DNA of 59,181 nucleotides from Ectobacillus ponti. Lineage in GTDB: Bacteria; Bacillota; Bacilli; Bacillales; Bacillaceae_G. Under the pieces are notes generated by a model. It saw nothing but the letters and a program-made list of their open reading frames with translations, searched no databases and was not told the DNA's origin. The stretch's first letter is position 1, and the number at the start of each line of letters is the position of its first letter. The stretch is from contig NZ_JANCLT010000019.1 in the NCBI RefSeq assembly GCF_024294785.1, positions 1 to 59,181 of the forward strand, given 5' to 3'. Shown here piece by piece: positions 29,745-44,029 of this stretch. The position numbers and the translations under genes are program-made.

Positions 29745-31823
29745 ATGGCAAGAGAGTTCTCCTTAGACAAAACTCGCAATATTGGTATCATGGCTCACAT
29801 CGACGCTGGTAAGACAACGACGACTGAGCGTATCCTGTTCTATACAGGCCGTGTACACAAGATTGGTGAGGTTCACGAGGGTGCTGCTACAATGGACTGG
29901 ATGGAGCAGGAGCAAGAGCGTGGTATCACGATCACATCTGCTGCGACAACAGCTCAATGGAAAGGCAACCGCGTAAACATCATCGATACACCAGGACACG
30001 TAGACTTCACAGTTGAAGTAGAACGTTCCCTGCGCGTACTTGACGGTGCTGTAGCAGTTCTGGATGCTCAATCCGGCGTAGAGCCTCAAACTGAAACAGT
30101 TTGGCGCCAAGCTACAACTTATGGTGTACCTCGTATCGTGTTCGTTAACAAGATGGACAAGATCGGTGCAGACTTCCTGTACTCTGTAAAGACACTGCAT
30201 GACCGTCTGCAAGCAAATGCGCACCCAATCCAGCTGCCAATCGGCGCGGAAGATCAGTTCAGCGGTATCATCGATATCATTGAAATGAAAGCGCATATGT
30301 ACACAAATGACCTAGGTACTGACATCCAAGTCGTAGACGTTCCAGAAGAATTCCAAGATCAAGCAGAAGAGCTTCGCGGCTCCCTGATTGAAGCACTGGC
30401 TGACTTCGATGAGGAACTGATGATGAAATACCTTGAGGGCGAAGAAGTTACAGTAGAAGAGCTGAAAGCAGCGATCCGTAAGGCTACGCTGAGCGTTGAG
30501 TTCTTCCCTGTAGTGTGCGGTTCCGCCTTCAAAAACAAAGGCGTACAGCTGATGCTGGATGCAGTAATCGACTACCTGCCATCTCCGCTTGATGTTCCTG
30601 CGATCAAAGGTATCGTTCCTGATACTGATGAAGAAGTAGAGCGTCCTGCTGATGACAACGGTCCATTCTCTGCTCTTGCATTCAAAATCATGACTGACCC
30701 TTACGTTGGTAAGCTGACATTCTTCCGCGTTTACTCCGGTAAAGCAGAAGCAGGCTCTTACGTAATCAACTCCACTAAGGGCAAGCGTGAGCGTCTTGGC
30801 CGTATCCTGCAGATGCACGCAAACTCCCGTCAAGAGATTGCTGTATGTTACTCCGGTGACATCGCGGCAGCTGTAGGTTTAAAAGATACAACAACTGGCG
30901 ACACTCTATGTGATGACAAAAACCAAGTAGTTCTTGAGTCTATGACATTCCCAGAGCCAGTTATCTCTGTTGCGATCGAGCCGAAGTCCAAGGCTGACCA
31001 GGATAAGATGGGTACAGCACTTGTAAAGCTTTCTGAAGAAGATCCAACATTCCGTGCTCATACTGACCAAGAGACTGGCCAAACGATCATCTCCGGTATG
31101 GGTGAGCTTCACCTTGACATCATCGTTGACCGTATGCGTCGCGAGTTCAAAGTAGAAGCTAACGTAGGTGCTCCTCAGGTAGCTTACCGTGAAACATTCC
31201 GTGCAGCTGCGCGTGTTGAAGGTAAATTCGCACGTCAGTCCGGTGGTCGCGGTCAATTCGGACACGTTTGGATCGAGTTCGAGCCGAACGAAGAAGGAAA
31301 AGGCTTCGAGTTCGAGAACAAGATTGTCGGCGGTGTGGTTCCACGTGAATACATCCCTGCTGTACAAGCTGGTCTCGAAGACGCACTGAAAAACGGTGTA
31401 CTTGCTGGCTACCCTCTGGTAGACATCAAAGCTGCACTGGTTGATGGTTCTTACCATGACGTTGACTCCTCTGAAATGGCGTTTAAGATTGCTGCGTCCA
31501 TGGCACTTAAAGCTGGTGCTTCTAAGTGTAACCCAGTAATCCTTGAGCCAATCATGAAGGTTGAAGTTGTAATCCCTGATGAGTACCTTGGTGACATCAT
31601 GGGTGATATCACTTCCCGTCGCGGTCGTGTAGAAGGTATGGAAGCACGCGGTAACGCTCAAGTTGTCCGCGCAATGGTTCCACTTTCTGAAATGTTCGGA
31701 TACGCAACGTCCCTGCGTTCTAACACGCAAGGCCGCGGTACATTCTCCATGGTGTTCGACCACTATGAAGAGGTGCCACGCACAATCTCCGAAGAGATCA
31801 TCAAAAAAAATAAGGGTCAATAA
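29745..31823 (+). CDS. fusA: Elongation factor G
   Basis: GTPase that drives translocation and helps ribosome recycling. The 692 residues carry [15 protein letters not shown] (G1), DTPGHVDF (G3), [10 protein letters not shown] (G4), and domains II-V with the C-terminal [23 protein letters not shown] precedes the ATG. Length and order (rpsL-rpsG-fusA-tuf) are standard. Confidence 0.98.
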   Translation: MAREFSLDKTRNIGIMAHIDAGKTTTTERILFYTGRVHKIGEVHEGAATMDWMEQEQERGITITSAATTAQWKGNRVNIIDTPGHVDFTVEVERSLRVLDGAVAVLDAQSGVEPQTETVWRQATTYGVPRIVFVNKMDKIGADFLYSVKTLHDRLQANAHPIQLPIGAEDQFSGIIDIIEMKAHMYTNDLGTDIQVVDVPEEFQDQAEELRGSLIEALADFDEELMMKYLEGEEVTVEELKAAIRKATLSVEFFPVVCGSAFKNKGVQLMLDAVIDYLPSPLDVPAIKGIVPDTDEEVERPADDNGPFSALAFKIMTDPYVGKLTFFRVYSGKAEAGSYVINSTKGKRERLGRILQMHANSRQEIAVCYSGDIAAAVGLKDTTTGDTLCDDKNQVVLESMTFPEPVISVAIEPKSKADQDKMGTALVKLSEEDPTFRAHTDQETGQTIISGMGELHLDIIVDRMRREFKVEANVGAPQVAYRETFRAAARVEGKFARQSGGRGQFGHVWIEFEPNEEGKGFEFENKIVGGVVPREYIPAVQAGLEDALKNGVLAGYPLVDIKAALVDGSYHDVDSSEMAFKIAASMALKAGASKCNPVILEPIMKVEVVIPDEYLGDIMGDITSRRGRVEGMEARGNAQVVRAMVPLSEMFGYATSLRSNTQGRGTFSMVFDHYEEVPRTISEEIIKKNKGQ

Positions 31824-31868
31824 TTGATTTTTGACCAAGCATCAAGTATAACTACTTATGTACGCCTA

Positions 31869-31901
31869 GAAAGTGGAAACGGGTTATGCCGTCCCACTTT
31901 C
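31869..31901 (+). promoter_or_regulatory. Hairpin between fusA and tuf
   Basis: GAAAGTGG pairs with CCACTTTC and inside it ACGG pairs with CCGT, capped by GTTATG. No T-run. Similar in style to the rpsG-fusA element, and it also sits ahead of a translation-factor gene. Confidence 0.65.
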
Positions 31902-31943
31902 GGGCAACCTATATAACATTGAAACTTTAGGGAGGCTATTACA

Positions 31944-33131
31944 ATGGGTAAAGCTAAATTCGAACGCTCCAAGCCACACGTTAACATTGGTACAATCGGC
32001 CACGTTGACCATGGTAAAACAACTTTGACAGCTGCTATCACTACAGTTCTTGCAAAGGCTGGCGGTGCTGAAGCACGCGCTTACGACCAAATCGACGCTG
32101 CTCCAGAAGAGCGCGAGCGCGGTATCACAATCTCTACTGCACACGTAGAGTACGAAACAGAAACTCGCCACTATGCGCACGTTGACTGCCCAGGACACGC
32201 TGACTATGTTAAGAACATGATCACTGGTGCTGCTCAAATGGACGGCGCTATCCTGGTAGTATCTGCTGCAGACGGCCCAATGCCACAAACTCGTGAGCAC
32301 ATCCTGCTGTCCCGTCAGGTAGGCGTACCTTACATCGTAGTATTCTTGAACAAGTGCGACATGGTAGACGACGAAGAGCTTCTTGAACTGGTTGAAATGG
32401 AAGTTCGTGACCTTCTGTCCGAGTATGACTTCCCAGGCGACGACATTCCAGTTGTTAAGGGTTCTGCACTGAGAGCTCTTGAAGGCGATGCAGAGTGGGA
32501 AGCTAAAATCAACGAGCTGATGGCTGAAGTTGATGCTTACATCCCAACTCCAGAGCGTGCAACTGACCGTCCATTCCTGATGCCTGTTGAGGACGTATTC
32601 TCCATCACTGGCCGTGGTACAGTTGCTACAGGTCGCGTAGAGCGCGGTACTGTTAAAGTTGGTGAAGTTGTAGAAATCGTTGGTCTTGCTGAAGAGCCAA
32701 AGAACACAACTGTAACTGGCGTTGAAATGTTCCGTAAGCTTCTTGACCAAGCTCAAGCTGGTGACAACATCGGCGCACTGCTTCGCGGTGTAGCTCGTGA
32801 CGACATCCAACGTGGCCAAGTACTTGCTAAGCCAGGTTCCGTTAAGCAACACACTAAGTTCAAAGCAGAAGTTTACGTTCTGTCCAAAGAAGAAGGCGGA
32901 CGTCACACTCCATTCTTCACAAACTACCGTCCACAGTTCTACTTCCGTACAACTGACGTAACTGGCATCGTTCAGCTGCCAGAAGGCGTAGAGATGGTTA
33001 TGCCTGGCGACAACATCGAAATGACTGTTGAACTGATCGCTCCAATCGCGGTTGAAGAAGGTACTAAGTTCTCCATCCGTGAAGGCGGCCGTACAGTAGG
33101 CGCGGGCGTTGTAGCTACAATCCAAGAGTAA
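31944..33131 (+). CDS. tuf: Elongation factor Tu
   Basis: Delivers aminoacyl-tRNA to the ribosome. The 395 residues have [10 protein letters not shown] (G1), [12 protein letters not shown] (G3), [10 protein letters not shown] (G4) and the domain II/III regions. Codon use is highly biased, as expected for the most abundant protein. GGGAGGCT precedes the ATG; a terminator follows. Confidence 0.98.
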   Translation: MGKAKFERSKPHVNIGTIGHVDHGKTTLTAAITTVLAKAGGAEARAYDQIDAAPEERERGITISTAHVEYETETRHYAHVDCPGHADYVKNMITGAAQMDGAILVVSAADGPMPQTREHILLSRQVGVPYIVVFLNKCDMVDDEELLELVEMEVRDLLSEYDFPGDDIPVVKGSALRALEGDAEWEAKINELMAEVDAYIPTPERATDRPFLMPVEDVFSITGRGTVATGRVERGTVKVGEVVEIVGLAEEPKNTTVTGVEMFRKLLDQAQAGDNIGALLRGVARDDIQRGQVLAKPGSVKQHTKFKAEVYVLSKEEGGRHTPFFTNYRPQFYFRTTDVTGIVQLPEGVEMVMPGDNIEMTVELIAPIAVEEGTKFSIREGGRTVGAGVVATIQE

Positions 33132-33141
33132 TCTTGATATA

Positions 33142-33175
33142 AAAACCCTCGGGGATTCGTCCCTGAGGGTTTTTT
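33142..33175 (+). terminator. Terminator after tuf
   Basis: AAAACCCTC-GGGG paired with CCCTGAGGGTTTT around ATTCGT, then a T-run. Ends the str operon before the accessory gene. Confidence 0.93.
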
Positions 33176-33237
33176 GTGCTTTCCAGAAATCAGAAGTTTT
33201 TAATATAGTAGCTTTTTTATATTGCACTTCCACCATC

Positions 33238-33246
33238 TGGTATTAT
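33238..33246 (+). promoter_or_regulatory. Possible extended -10 promoter of the acyltransferase gene
   Basis: TGG-TATTAT (33238-33246) is 28 bases before the TTG start. No good -35 is seen at 16-18 bases. Confidence 0.4.
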
Positions 33247-33274
33247 ATGGTTAATGGAAAGGGGGAGTGTATGC

Positions 33275-34480
33275 TTGAGTGGACAAATGGCAAGAAGGAA
33301 AGAGATAACACAGTTGCCGCTGGCTGCTGCTGCATCAAGGCTGTATTTTTTAGATAACCTTAAGGTGGCATTGACCTGTTTGGTGATTGCCCATCATGCC
33401 GGGCAGCCCTATGGAGGATCAGGCGGATTTTGGTACTATCAGCCGGAAGGAGGGCCGGAGCTGCAGCTTGGCAGGTTTTTTTCAGTCAATGCCGGCTTTT
33501 TTATGAGTCTTTTCTTTCTTATTTCGGCTTATTTTCTGCCGGCTTCTTATGAAAGAAAGGGCGCAGGCGGATTCCTGAAGGACCGGTTGGAGCGTCTCGG
33601 TGTTCCAGCGCTGCTGGGCTTTCTATTTGTGGTTCCGATAATGATGTATGCCTACTATGTCAATTTTCGGGGATACGGAAATATATCATTTTGGGCATAT
33701 TACCTGAATGTATGCTTTGGCTTGGAGGAGAAGCCTGCCGGATGGACCGGACCAAGCTGGCCAGATATGCAGTTTGCGCACTTATGGTTTTTGGAGCACT
33801 TACTGTTCTACGCGGTTGTCTATACAATAGTACGAAAGTGGATTGTAAGGCGGCCGATTATGCAAGAGGGAGAAAAGCCGCTTCGCAGCGTAACCATTGC
33901 AGCATTCGCAGCAGGGCTTGCACTGGTGACTGCCGCAGTGCGCATTCGGTTTGATTTGGATTACTGGTTTGGATTCTTGGGCTTTATACAGGCTGAATTC
34001 TTTCATGTACCACAGTATGCGGCGTTTTTTATAGTCGGACTAGTGGCAAGGCGGAACAATTGGATGATGACTTTAACAAGAAGGGTTGGCTTAACCTGGC
34101 TCTTGATAGGCGTATCTCTGGCTCTTACATATTACCTGGGAGGCATTCAAGTGCAAACAAGGTCTGGATGGAATACAGATAACCTTGTGTTTGCGTGCTA
34201 TGAGACATTTATGTGTACGGGGCTTTGTGTTGGTCTGATTTATTTGTTCCGGGTATTCGCCAGCTCCTCCACCTCATTTCTGAAGCGCCTGACGGAGAAC
34301 GCATTTGCTGTGTACATCATCCATGTGCCGGTATTGGTTGTTCTGCAATATATGCTTGGCGCACTGCCGGTTTCCATGCTTGTGCAATTTATTCTGTCCG
34401 TTGTGTTGGGGATCAGCTGCAGCTTTGCGTTGAGCCATTTTGTGATACGGCGCATGCCATATTTCAAACGGATCCTTTAA
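33275..34480 (+). CDS. Membrane acyltransferase of the acyltransferase-3 family
   Basis: About 401 residues with roughly ten hydrophobic segments. The N-terminus (RLYFLDNLKVALTCLVIAHH) and a downstream RxxR element (KDRLERLGVP) fit the OafA/YrhL/MdoC-type acyltransferase-3 fold, which transfers acyl groups to sugars or other extracytoplasmic targets; the substrate here is unknown. AAAGGGGGAG before TTG 33275 decides that start; ATG 33254 and ATG 33287 are alternatives. It interrupts the str-S10 junction, has its own terminator upstream and is followed by a long inverted repeat. Its codon use is less biased than that of the flanking ribosomal genes, which suggests an accessory gene. Confidence 0.82.
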   Translation: MSGQMARRKEITQLPLAAAASRLYFLDNLKVALTCLVIAHHAGQPYGGSGGFWYYQPEGGPELQLGRFFSVNAGFFMSLFFLISAYFLPASYERKGAGGFLKDRLERLGVPALLGFLFVVPIMMYAYYVNFRGYGNISFWAYYLNVCFGLEEKPAGWTGPSWPDMQFAHLWFLEHLLFYAVVYTIVRKWIVRRPIMQEGEKPLRSVTIAAFAAGLALVTAAVRIRFDLDYWFGFLGFIQAEFFHVPQYAAFFIVGLVARRNNWMMTLTRRVGLTWLLIGVSLALTYYLGGIQVQTRSGWNTDNLVFACYETFMCTGLCVGLIYLFRVFASSSTSFLKRLTENAFAVYIIHVPVLVVLQYMLGALPVSMLVQFILSVVLGISCSFALSHFVIRRMPYFKRIL

Positions 34481-34488
34481 ATGAGGAT

Positions 34489-34552
34489 GGCGAGTTTCTT
34501 CTATATAATAGAGTGCGCTGCAGTTGTATCTATATAATAGAAGAAACTCGCC
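34489..34552. repeat. Long inverted repeat after the acyltransferase gene
   Basis: Arms 34489-34512 and 34529-34552 are 24 bases each and complementary except for three central positions; the outer 16 bases (GGCGAGTTTCTTCTAT) are perfect. The loop is 16 bases. Both arms contain TATAAT, so the element also holds direct copies of TCTATATAATAGA-like sequence. No T-run follows, so it is not a normal terminator; it may be an mRNA-stabilising structure or a small mobile-element remnant. Confidence 0.85.
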
Positions 34553-34612
34553 GCAAAGGAGACTGGAAATAATTATCCATGCTGTATACCGACAAATCCT
34601 GCAAGCCTATGC

Positions 34613-34641
34613 TTGAAAATGCTGATTAGACTATGTATAAT
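34613..34641 (+). promoter_or_regulatory. Distal promoter of the S10 operon
   Basis: TTGAAA (34613-34618), 17-base spacer, TATAAT (34636-34641). Confidence 0.7.
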
Positions 34642-34680
34642 AACAAAGTACGGCAAAACGGGACATTCCCGAAATTGCCC

Positions 34681-34709
34681 TTGCATATCCCATTTAGTTA
34701 GTGTATAAT
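34681..34709 (+). promoter_or_regulatory. Proximal promoter of the S10 operon
   Basis: TTGCAT (34681-34686), 17-base spacer, TATAAT (34704-34709). With the promoter at 34613 it forms a tandem pair 68 bases apart. Confidence 0.8.
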
Positions 34710-34738
34710 AGACAATGTTGGTCTTTGACTGCGATGAA

Positions 34739-35151
<413 letters not shown>

Positions 35152-35185
35152 ATTAAAACAGTAAACATTGTAGGAGGTGTAACTC

Positions 35186-35818
35186 ATGACCAAAGGAATC
35201 TTAGGAAGAAAGATCGGTATGACACAAGTATTTGCTGAAAATGGCGAGCTGATTCCTGTAACAGTTATCGAAGCTGCTCCGAACGTAGTTCTTCAAAAGA
35301 AGACTGCTGAGACAGACGGTTACAATGCAATTCAGCTGGGCTTTGACGACAAGCGCGCGAAGCTGTCCAACAAGCCAGAGCAAGGTCATGTTGCAAAAGC
35401 AAATACTGCTCCTAAGCGCTTCATTCGCGAATTCCGCGATGCAGACGTAGCGAGCTACGAAGTTGGTCAAGAGGTTAAAGTAGAAATCTTTGCTGAGGGA
35501 GAAACAGTTGACGTAACTGGCACTTCCAAAGGTAAAGGATTCCAGGGTGTAATCAAGCGTCACGGACAATCCCGCGGACCTATGTCCCACGGTTCCCGTT
35601 ACCACCGTCGTCCTGGTTCTATGGGTGCAATTGCGCCAAACCGTGTATTCAAGGGTAAAAACCTTGCTGGCCGTATGGGTGGAGACCGTGTAACGGTTCA
35701 AAACCTGCAAATCGTGAAGGTTGACGCTGAGCGTAACCTGCTGTTGGTAAAAGGCAACGTTCCTGGCGCTAAGAAGTCCCTTGTAGTGGTACGCGGCGCT
35801 GTTAAAGCAAGCAAATAA
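35186..35818 (+). CDS. rplC: Ribosomal protein L3
   Basis: Early 50S assembly protein whose loop reaches the peptidyl-transferase centre. The 210 residues contain [17 protein letters not shown] and [29 protein letters not shown] site, 34 bases after rpsJ. Confidence 0.97.
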   Translation: MTKGILGRKIGMTQVFAENGELIPVTVIEAAPNVVLQKKTAETDGYNAIQLGFDDKRAKLSNKPEQGHVAKANTAPKRFIREFRDADVASYEVGQEVKVEIFAEGETVDVTGTSKGKGFQGVIKRHGQSRGPMSHGSRYHRRPGSMGAIAPNRVFKGKNLAGRMGGDRVTVQNLQIVKVDAERNLLLVKGNVPGAKKSLVVVRGAVKASK

Positions 35819-35844
35819 TTTCCTGATAGAAAGGAGGAACATTC

Positions 35845-36468
35845 ATGCCACAAGTAACTTTATTCAACCAAACTGGAGCTGAAGTTGGTCAAATCGAATT
35901 AGCTGAGTCTGTATTCGGTATCGTGCCAAACGAAGCTGTTCTTTTTGATGCTGTACTGATGCAACGTGCATCTCTGCGTCAAGGTACTCATAAAGTAAAA
36001 AATCGTTCTGAAGTAAGCGGCGGCGGACGTAAGCCATGGCGCCAAAAGGGAACTGGACGCGCTCGTCAAGGCTCCATCCGTTCTCCACAATGGCGCGGCG
36101 GCGGTATCGTATTCGGACCGACTCCACGTTCTTACTCTTACAAGCTTCCTAAGAAGGTACGCCGTCTGGCTGTGCGTTCTGCACTGTCTTCCAAGGTGCT
36201 TGAAAACAACCTGATCGTTCTTGAGGATTTGGTACTGAACGCACCAAAGACAAAGGACATGGTAGCAGTTCTGAAGAGCCTTCCTGTTGAGAAGAAAACT
36301 CTGATCGTGACTGCTGACGCAAACGAAGCTGTTGAGCTGTCTGCTCGCAACATTCCTGGCGTAACTGTAATCACTGCAAACGGCGTGAACGTCCTAGACG
36401 TGCTTCATCATGACAAGCTGATCATGACGAAAGCGGCAGTGGAAAAAGTAGAGGAGGTGCTTGCATAA
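35845..36468 (+). CDS. rplD: Ribosomal protein L4
   Basis: 50S protein lining the exit tunnel. The 207 residues have the tunnel loop ([20 protein letters not shown]). AAAGGAGG site; the stop overlaps rplW by one base (TAATG). Confidence 0.97.
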   Translation: MPQVTLFNQTGAEVGQIELAESVFGIVPNEAVLFDAVLMQRASLRQGTHKVKNRSEVSGGGRKPWRQKGTGRARQGSIRSPQWRGGGIVFGPTPRSYSYKLPKKVRRLAVRSALSSKVLENNLIVLEDLVLNAPKTKDMVAVLKSLPVEKKTLIVTADANEAVELSARNIPGVTVITANGVNVLDVLHHDKLIMTKAAVEKVEEVLA

Positions 36469-36758
36469 TGAAAGATCCTCGTGATATCATTAAGCGCCCA
36501 GTTATCACTGAACGTTCCATGGAAGCTATGAATGAAAAGAAATATACCTTCGATGTAGACGTGAAGGCTAACAAGACTGAAGTTAAAGATGCGATCGAAG
36601 CAATCTTTGGCGTTCAAGTTGAGAAAGTCAACATCATGAACTACAAGCCGAAGTCCAAGCGCGTTGGCCGTTACACTGGCTTGACTAACCGCCGCAGAAA
36701 AGCGATCGTAAAGCTTACTGCTGACAGCAAAGAAATCGAAATCTTCCAAGGTGTTTAA
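36468..36758 (+). CDS. rplW: Ribosomal protein L23
   Basis: 50S protein at the tunnel exit, docking site for trigger factor and SRP. The 96 residues include the extended loop ([20 protein letters not shown]). Starts within the rplD stop codon, so it is translationally coupled. Confidence 0.96.
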   Translation: MKDPRDIIKRPVITERSMEAMNEKKYTFDVDVKANKTEVKDAIEAIFGVQVEKVNIMNYKPKSKRVGRYTGLTNRRRKAIVKLTADSKEIEIFQGV

Positions 36759-36785
36759 TTCTACTAGAGAAGGAGGGAAACTCTG

Positions 36786-37616
36786 ATGGCAATCAAAAAG
36801 TACAAACCGACATCCAACGGTCGCCGTGGTATGACTGCATCTGATTTTGCAGAAATCACTACTGACAGACCGGAGAAATCCTTGCTTGCGCCTCTCAGCA
36901 AAAAAGCTGGCCGCAACAACCAAGGTAAAATCACTGTGCGTCACCAAGGCGGTGGCCATAAGCGTCAATACCGTATCATCGACTTCAAGCGTGACAAAGA
37001 TGGAATTCCAGGCCGCGTTGCTACGATCGAATACGATCCAAACCGTTCTGCGAACATCGCTTTGATCAACTACGTTGATGGTGAAAAGCGTTACATCCTG
37101 GCTCCTAAGAACCTGGAAGTAGGAACTACAATCGTGTCCGGCCCAGATGCTGACATTAAAGTAGGAAACGCACTTCCACTTGCAAACATTCCAGTTGGTA
37201 CAGTCGTACACAACATCGAGTTGAAGCCTGGCAAAGGCGGACAGCTGGTTCGTTCTGCTGGTTCTTCTGCACAAGTACTTGGTAAGGAAGGCAAATACGT
37301 ACTGGTACGTTTGACTTCTGGTGAAGTTCGCCTGATCCTTGCTACTTGCCGTGCTACAGTTGGCCAAGTGGGCAACGAGCACCATGAGCTTATCAAGATC
37401 GGTAAAGCTGGTCGTTCCCGCTGGTTGGGCAAGCGCCCTACTGTTCGTGGTTCCGTAATGAACCCAGTTGATCACCCACACGGTGGTGGTGAAGGCCGCT
37501 CACCAATCGGTCGTAAGTCTCCTATGTCTCCATGGGGCAAGCCGACTCTTGGAGCGAAGACTCGCAAGAAGAACAAAGCTTCTGATAAGTTTATCGTTCG
37601 TCGTCGTAAAAAATAA
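36786..37616 (+). CDS. rplB: Ribosomal protein L2
   Basis: Needed for subunit joining and peptidyl transfer. The 276 residues end with the conserved [18 protein letters not shown] region and basic tail. GAAGGAGGGA site. Confidence 0.97.
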   Translation: MAIKKYKPTSNGRRGMTASDFAEITTDRPEKSLLAPLSKKAGRNNQGKITVRHQGGGHKRQYRIIDFKRDKDGIPGRVATIEYDPNRSANIALINYVDGEKRYILAPKNLEVGTTIVSGPDADIKVGNALPLANIPVGTVVHNIELKPGKGGQLVRSAGSSAQVLGKEGKYVLVRLTSGEVRLILATCRATVGQVGNEHHELIKIGKAGRSRWLGKRPTVRGSVMNPVDHPHGGGEGRSPIGRKSPMSPWGKPTLGAKTRKKNKASDKFIVRRRKK

Positions 37617-37673
37617 CGGGGTTGTAGTACGGTTCAGCCGAACCGTACGTCAATCACGAAGGGAGGTACCACA

Positions 37674-37952
37674 ATGGCTCGCAGCTTGAAAAAAGGACCA
37701 TTTATCGATGATCACTTAATGAATAAGGTTGAGAAGCTGAACGAAACAGAATCCAAGCAAGTTATCAAGACTTGGTCCCGTCGTTCTACAATCTTCCCGC
37801 AATTCATCGGACACACAATCGCGGTATACGATGGTCGTAAGCACGTTCCTGTGTTTGTAACAGAAGACATGGTTGGTCACAAGTTGGGCGAATTCGCACC
37901 TACTCGTACTTACAAAGGCCATGCTGCTGACGATAAGAAAACAAGAAGATAA
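37674..37952 (+). CDS. rpsS: Ribosomal protein S19
   Basis: 30S head protein near the A site. The 92 residues begin [20 protein letters not shown]. Preceded by GGGAGGTACC; a small GGTTCGGC-type hairpin lies in the 57-base gap after rplB. Confidence 0.97.
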   Translation: MARSLKKGPFIDDHLMNKVEKLNETESKQVIKTWSRRSTIFPQFIGHTIAVYDGRKHVPVFVTEDMVGHKLGEFAPTRTYKGHAADDKKTRR

Positions 37953-37969
37953 CGAGAGGAGGCATTTGA

Positions 37970-38314
37970 ATGCAACAAGCTAAAGCAGTAGCGAGAACAG
38001 TTCGTATTGCTCCTCGTAAAGTACGTCTTGTAGTAGACTTGATTCGAGGAAAGCAAGTTGGTGAAGCGATCGCAATCCTGAACCACACACCAAAGACTGC
38101 TTCTCCAGTTGTAGAGAAAGTTTTGAAATCTGCAATCGCAAACGCAGAGCACAACTACGAAATGGACATCAACAACCTGGTTGTTCAAACAGCATTCGTT
38201 GACGAAGGTCCAACTTTGAAGCGTTTCCGCCCTCGTGCAATGGGCCGTGCAAGCGCGATTAACAAACGCACAAGCCACATCACAATCGTGGTATCTGAAA
38301 AGAAGGAGGGATAA
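37970..38314 (+). CDS. rplV: Ribosomal protein L22
   Basis: Tunnel-lining 50S protein; its loop contributes to the macrolide-binding constriction. The 114 residues contain [17 protein letters not shown] and the loop ending [16 protein letters not shown]. No loop insertion or deletion is apparent. Confidence 0.97.
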   Translation: MQQAKAVARTVRIAPRKVRLVVDLIRGKQVGEAIAILNHTPKTASPVVEKVLKSAIANAEHNYEMDINNLVVQTAFVDEGPTLKRFRPRAMGRASAINKRTSHITIVVSEKKEG

Positions 38315-38317
38315 TCG

Positions 38318-39603
<1,286 letters not shown>

Positions 39604-39610
39604 AATTTGA

Positions 39611-39889
<279 letters not shown>

Positions 39890-39933
39890 TAAGCAATCGG
39901 ATCGAATGATAATCCGAAGGGAGGTTCCATAAC

Positions 39934-40302
39934 ATGATTCAACAAGAAACTCGTTTGAAAGTTGCTGACAACTCTGGTGCACGTGAACTTTTAACAATTA
40001 AAGTACTTGGTGGTTCTGGCCGTAAGTATGCGAACATCGGTGACATCATCGTTGCTTCCGTAAAGCAAGCAACACCAGGTGGCGTTGTTAAAAAGGGTGA
40101 CGTTGTTAAAGCAGTAGTTGTTCGTACAAAGACTGGTGCTCGTCGTCCAGACGGTTCTTACATCCGTTTCGATGAGAACGCTGCGGTTATTATCAAAGAA
40201 GACAAGAGCCCACGTGGTACTCGTATCTTCGGACCAGTTGCACGTGAACTGCGTGACAACAACTTCATGAAGATCGTTTCTCTTGCTCCAGAAGTTCTAT
40301 AA
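39934..40302 (+). CDS. rplN: Ribosomal protein L14
   Basis: 50S protein at the subunit interface, also the docking site of the silencing factor RsfS. The 122 residues begin [31 protein letters not shown] site. Confidence 0.97.
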   Translation: MIQQETRLKVADNSGARELLTIKVLGGSGRKYANIGDIIVASVKQATPGGVVKKGDVVKAVVVRTKTGARRPDGSYIRFDENAAVIIKEDKSPRGTRIFGPVARELRDNNFMKIVSLAPEVL

Positions 40303-40340
40303 TTCGAGGTATTGCCTTTCTAAGGAGGTGCACAAGAAAG

Positions 40341-40652
40341 ATGCATGTTAAAAAAGGTGACAAGGTTCAAGTAATCACTGGTAAAGACAAGGGCAAGCAA
40401 GGTGTAATCCTGGCTGCGTTCCCGAAGCAAAACCGTGTAATCGTTGAAGGTGTGAACGTCGTGAAGAAGCACTCCAAGCCTTCTCAATTGAATCCGCAAG
40501 GCGGAATCATCACGAAAGAAGCGCCAATCCATGTATCTAATGTTATGCCATTAGATCCAAAATCCGGCGTACCTACTCGTGTAGGCTACAAGCTGGTAGA
40601 CGGCAAGAAGGTTCGCGTAGCGAAAAAATCTGGTGAAGTATTAGATAAATAA
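40341..40652 (+). CDS. rplX: Ribosomal protein L24
   Basis: Assembly-initiating 50S protein with an N-terminal KOW motif ([19 protein letters not shown]). 103 residues, family length. AAGGAGGTG site. Confidence 0.97.
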   Translation: MHVKKGDKVQVITGKDKGKQGVILAAFPKQNRVIVEGVNVVKKHSKPSQLNPQGGIITKEAPIHVSNVMPLDPKSGVPTRVGYKLVDGKKVRVAKKSGEVLDK

Positions 40653-40662
40653 TCTCTTTTGA

Positions 40663-41436
<774 letters not shown>

Positions 41437-41465
41437 TACCCGAGAATGGGAAGGAGGTAAAACAA

Positions 41466-41864
41466 ATGGTAATGACAGATCCTATTGCAGATTTGCTTAC
41501 TCGCATCCGTAATGCGAACATGGTACGTCATGAGAAATTAGAAGTTCCTGCTTCAAAAATGAAGAAGGAAATCGCAGAAATCCTGAAGCGTGAAGGTTTC
41601 GTGCGTGACGTAGAACTTATTGAGGACAACAAGCAAGGTATCCTGCGTATCTTCTTGAAGTACGGTCCAAACAACGAGCGTGTAATCACTGGCCTGAAGC
41701 GTATCAGCAAGCCTGGCTTGCGCGTATATGCGAAAGCTGATGAAGTTCCACGCGTACTGAACGGATTAGGTATCGCAATCGTTTCTACATCCAAGGGCGT
41801 AATGACGGACAAAGAAGCTCGTCAAGTACAAACTGGTGGAGAAGTGCTTGCATACGTTTGGTAA
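41466..41864 (+). CDS. rpsH: Ribosomal protein S8
   Basis: Central 30S assembly protein; in other bacteria it represses the spc operon. The 132 residues begin [20 protein letters not shown] and end [19 protein letters not shown] site. Confidence 0.97.
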   Translation: MVMTDPIADLLTRIRNANMVRHEKLEVPASKMKKEIAEILKREGFVRDVELIEDNKQGILRIFLKYGPNNERVITGLKRISKPGLRVYAKADEVPRVLNGLGIAIVSTSKGVMTDKEARQVQTGGEVLAYVW

Positions 41865-41893
41865 TCATTCCTAAACGAACGGAGGTGTAATGA

Positions 41894-42433
41894 ATGTCTC
41901 GTATTGGTAAAAAGATTCTTGAAATCCCTGCAGGTGTTACAATCACAATCGCTGATGACAACACAGTAACTGTAAAAGGACCTAAAGGTGAATTGACTCG
42001 TACTTTCCACTCTGATATTACTATCAACATTGAGGAAAATACGCTGACTGTAACTCGCCCATCTGACCAGAAGGAGCACCGCGCTCTGCACGGTACAACT
42101 CGTGCGCTTCTTGGCAACATGGTAGAAGGCGTAACAAACGGATTCCAACGCGGCCTTGAGCTGATCGGGGTTGGTTACCGTGCGTCCAAGCAAGGCAACA
42201 AGCTTGTGCTGAACGTTGGTTACTCTCATCCAGTTGAAATCACACCGGAAGCCGGCATCGAAATCGATGTTCCAGCTAACACAAAGATTATCGTTAAAGG
42301 CATCGACAAAGAGCGCGTAGGCGCTTTGGCTGCCAACATCCGCGCTGTACGTGCGCCAGAGCCATACAAGGGCAAAGGTATTCGTTACGAAGGCGAAGTT
42401 GTACGCCGCAAAGAAGGTAAAACAGGTAAGTAA
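41894..42433 (+). CDS. rplF: Ribosomal protein L6
   Basis: 50S protein near the factor-binding site; two repeated domains are visible (about residues 1-80 and 85-179). Contains [20 protein letters not shown]. 179 residues, family length. Confidence 0.97.
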   Translation: MSRIGKKILEIPAGVTITIADDNTVTVKGPKGELTRTFHSDITINIEENTLTVTRPSDQKEHRALHGTTRALLGNMVEGVTNGFQRGLELIGVGYRASKQGNKLVLNVGYSHPVEITPEAGIEIDVPANTKIIVKGIDKERVGALAANIRAVRAPEPYKGKGIRYEGEVVRRKEGKTGK

Positions 42434-42467
42434 GCCTGCTAGGTAAAAGGAAAGGAGTGACATAAAC

Positions 42468-42830
42468 ATGATCAATAAAGCTGATAAGAATGCGGTTCGT
42501 AAGAAAAGACATGCACGTGTACGCACAAAGCTTTCTGGTACTGCTCAGCGTCCTCGTCTGAACGTGTTCCGTTCTAACCAACACATCTACGCTCAAGTAA
42601 TCGATGATGCGAACGGAGTTACTCTAGCAAGTGCATCTACACTTGATAAAGAGCTTTCTCTTGATGGTGCTGGCAACGTAGCTGCTGCTCAAAAGGTTGG
42701 CGAGCTGGTTGCAAAGCGTGCGGTTGAGAAAGGCGTTTCTGAAGTGGTATTTGACCGCGGAGGATACCTGTATCATGGTCGTGTAAAAGCGTTGGCAGAA
42801 GCTGCTCGTGAAGCTGGCCTGCAATTTTAA
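42468..42830 (+). CDS. rplR: Ribosomal protein L18
   Basis: 5S rRNA-binding protein. The 120 residues have a basic N-terminus ([20 protein letters not shown]) and end in [29 protein letters not shown] site. Confidence 0.97.
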   Translation: MINKADKNAVRKKRHARVRTKLSGTAQRPRLNVFRSNQHIYAQVIDDANGVTLASASTLDKELSLDGAGNVAAAQKVGELVAKRAVEKGVSEVVFDRGGYLYHGRVKALAEAAREAGLQF

Positions 42831-42836
42831 TAGTAA

Positions 42837-43352
<516 letters not shown>

Positions 43353-43371
43353 TAAGAAGGAGGGAAAGAAC

Positions 43372-43554
43372 ATGACAAAGAAGTTAGAAATCACCCTCAC
43401 TCGTAGTTTGATCGGTCGTCCACAAGATCAACGTGCGACTGTAGAAGCTCTAGGTCTGAAAAAGCTTCACCAAACAGTGGTGAAGGAAGAGAATGCTGCA
43501 ATCACTGGCATGATCAACAAAGTTTCTCACCTGGTAACAGTTAAAGAAGTTTAA
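43372..43554 (+). CDS. rpmD: Ribosomal protein L30
   Basis: Small 50S protein of 60 residues ([19 protein letters not shown]). GAAGGAGGGA site; last residue codons are followed by a 34-base gap to rplO. Confidence 0.96.
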   Translation: MTKKLEITLTRSLIGRPQDQRATVEALGLKKLHQTVVKEENAAITGMINKVSHLVTVKEV

Positions 43555-43588
43555 TGATAGATCAATCTAATTAAGGAGGTGCCTCGGA

Positions 43589-44029
43589 ATGAAACTTCAT
43601 GAATTAAAACCTGCTGAAGGTTCTCGTAAAGAGCGCAAGCGTATCGGCCGCGGTATCGGTTCTGGTACTGGTAAAACTGCTGGTAAAGGTCATAAAGGAC
43701 AAAACGCCCGTTCTGGCGGCGGTGTTCGTCTTGGCTTTGAAGGTGGTCAAACTCCATTGTTCCGCCGTCTGCCTAAGCGCGGTTTCACAAACATCAACCG
43801 TAAAGAGTTTGCAATCGTAAACCTGGATGCGTTGAACCGCTTCGAAGACGGAACTGAAGTAACACCAGAACTTCTTCTTGAAACTGGCGTTATCAGCAAG
43901 TTGAACAACGGCGTGAAGATTCTTGCTAACGGTGCGTTAGAGAAGAAGCTTACTGTAAAGGCTCATAAATTCTCTTCAACTGCGAAGGAAGCAATTGAAG
44001 CTGCTGGCGGAAAAACTGAGGTGATTTAA
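43589..44029 (+). CDS. rplO: Ribosomal protein L15
   Basis: Late-assembly 50S protein. The 146 residues have the glycine/arginine-rich N-terminal extension ([20 protein letters not shown]). The stop overlaps the secY start by one base. Confidence 0.97.
   Translation: MKLHELKPAEGSRKERKRIGRGIGSGTGKTAGKGHKGQNARSGGGVRLGFEGGQTPLFRRLPKRGFTNINRKEFAIVNLDALNRFEDGTEVTPELLLETGVISKLNNGVKILANGALEKKLTVKAHKFSSTAKEAIEAAGGKTEVI

Noticed and set aside
31884-33236. Long minus-strand frame opposite tuf
   Set aside because: Codon-bias shadow of tuf; low-complexity, cysteine- and serine-rich translation.
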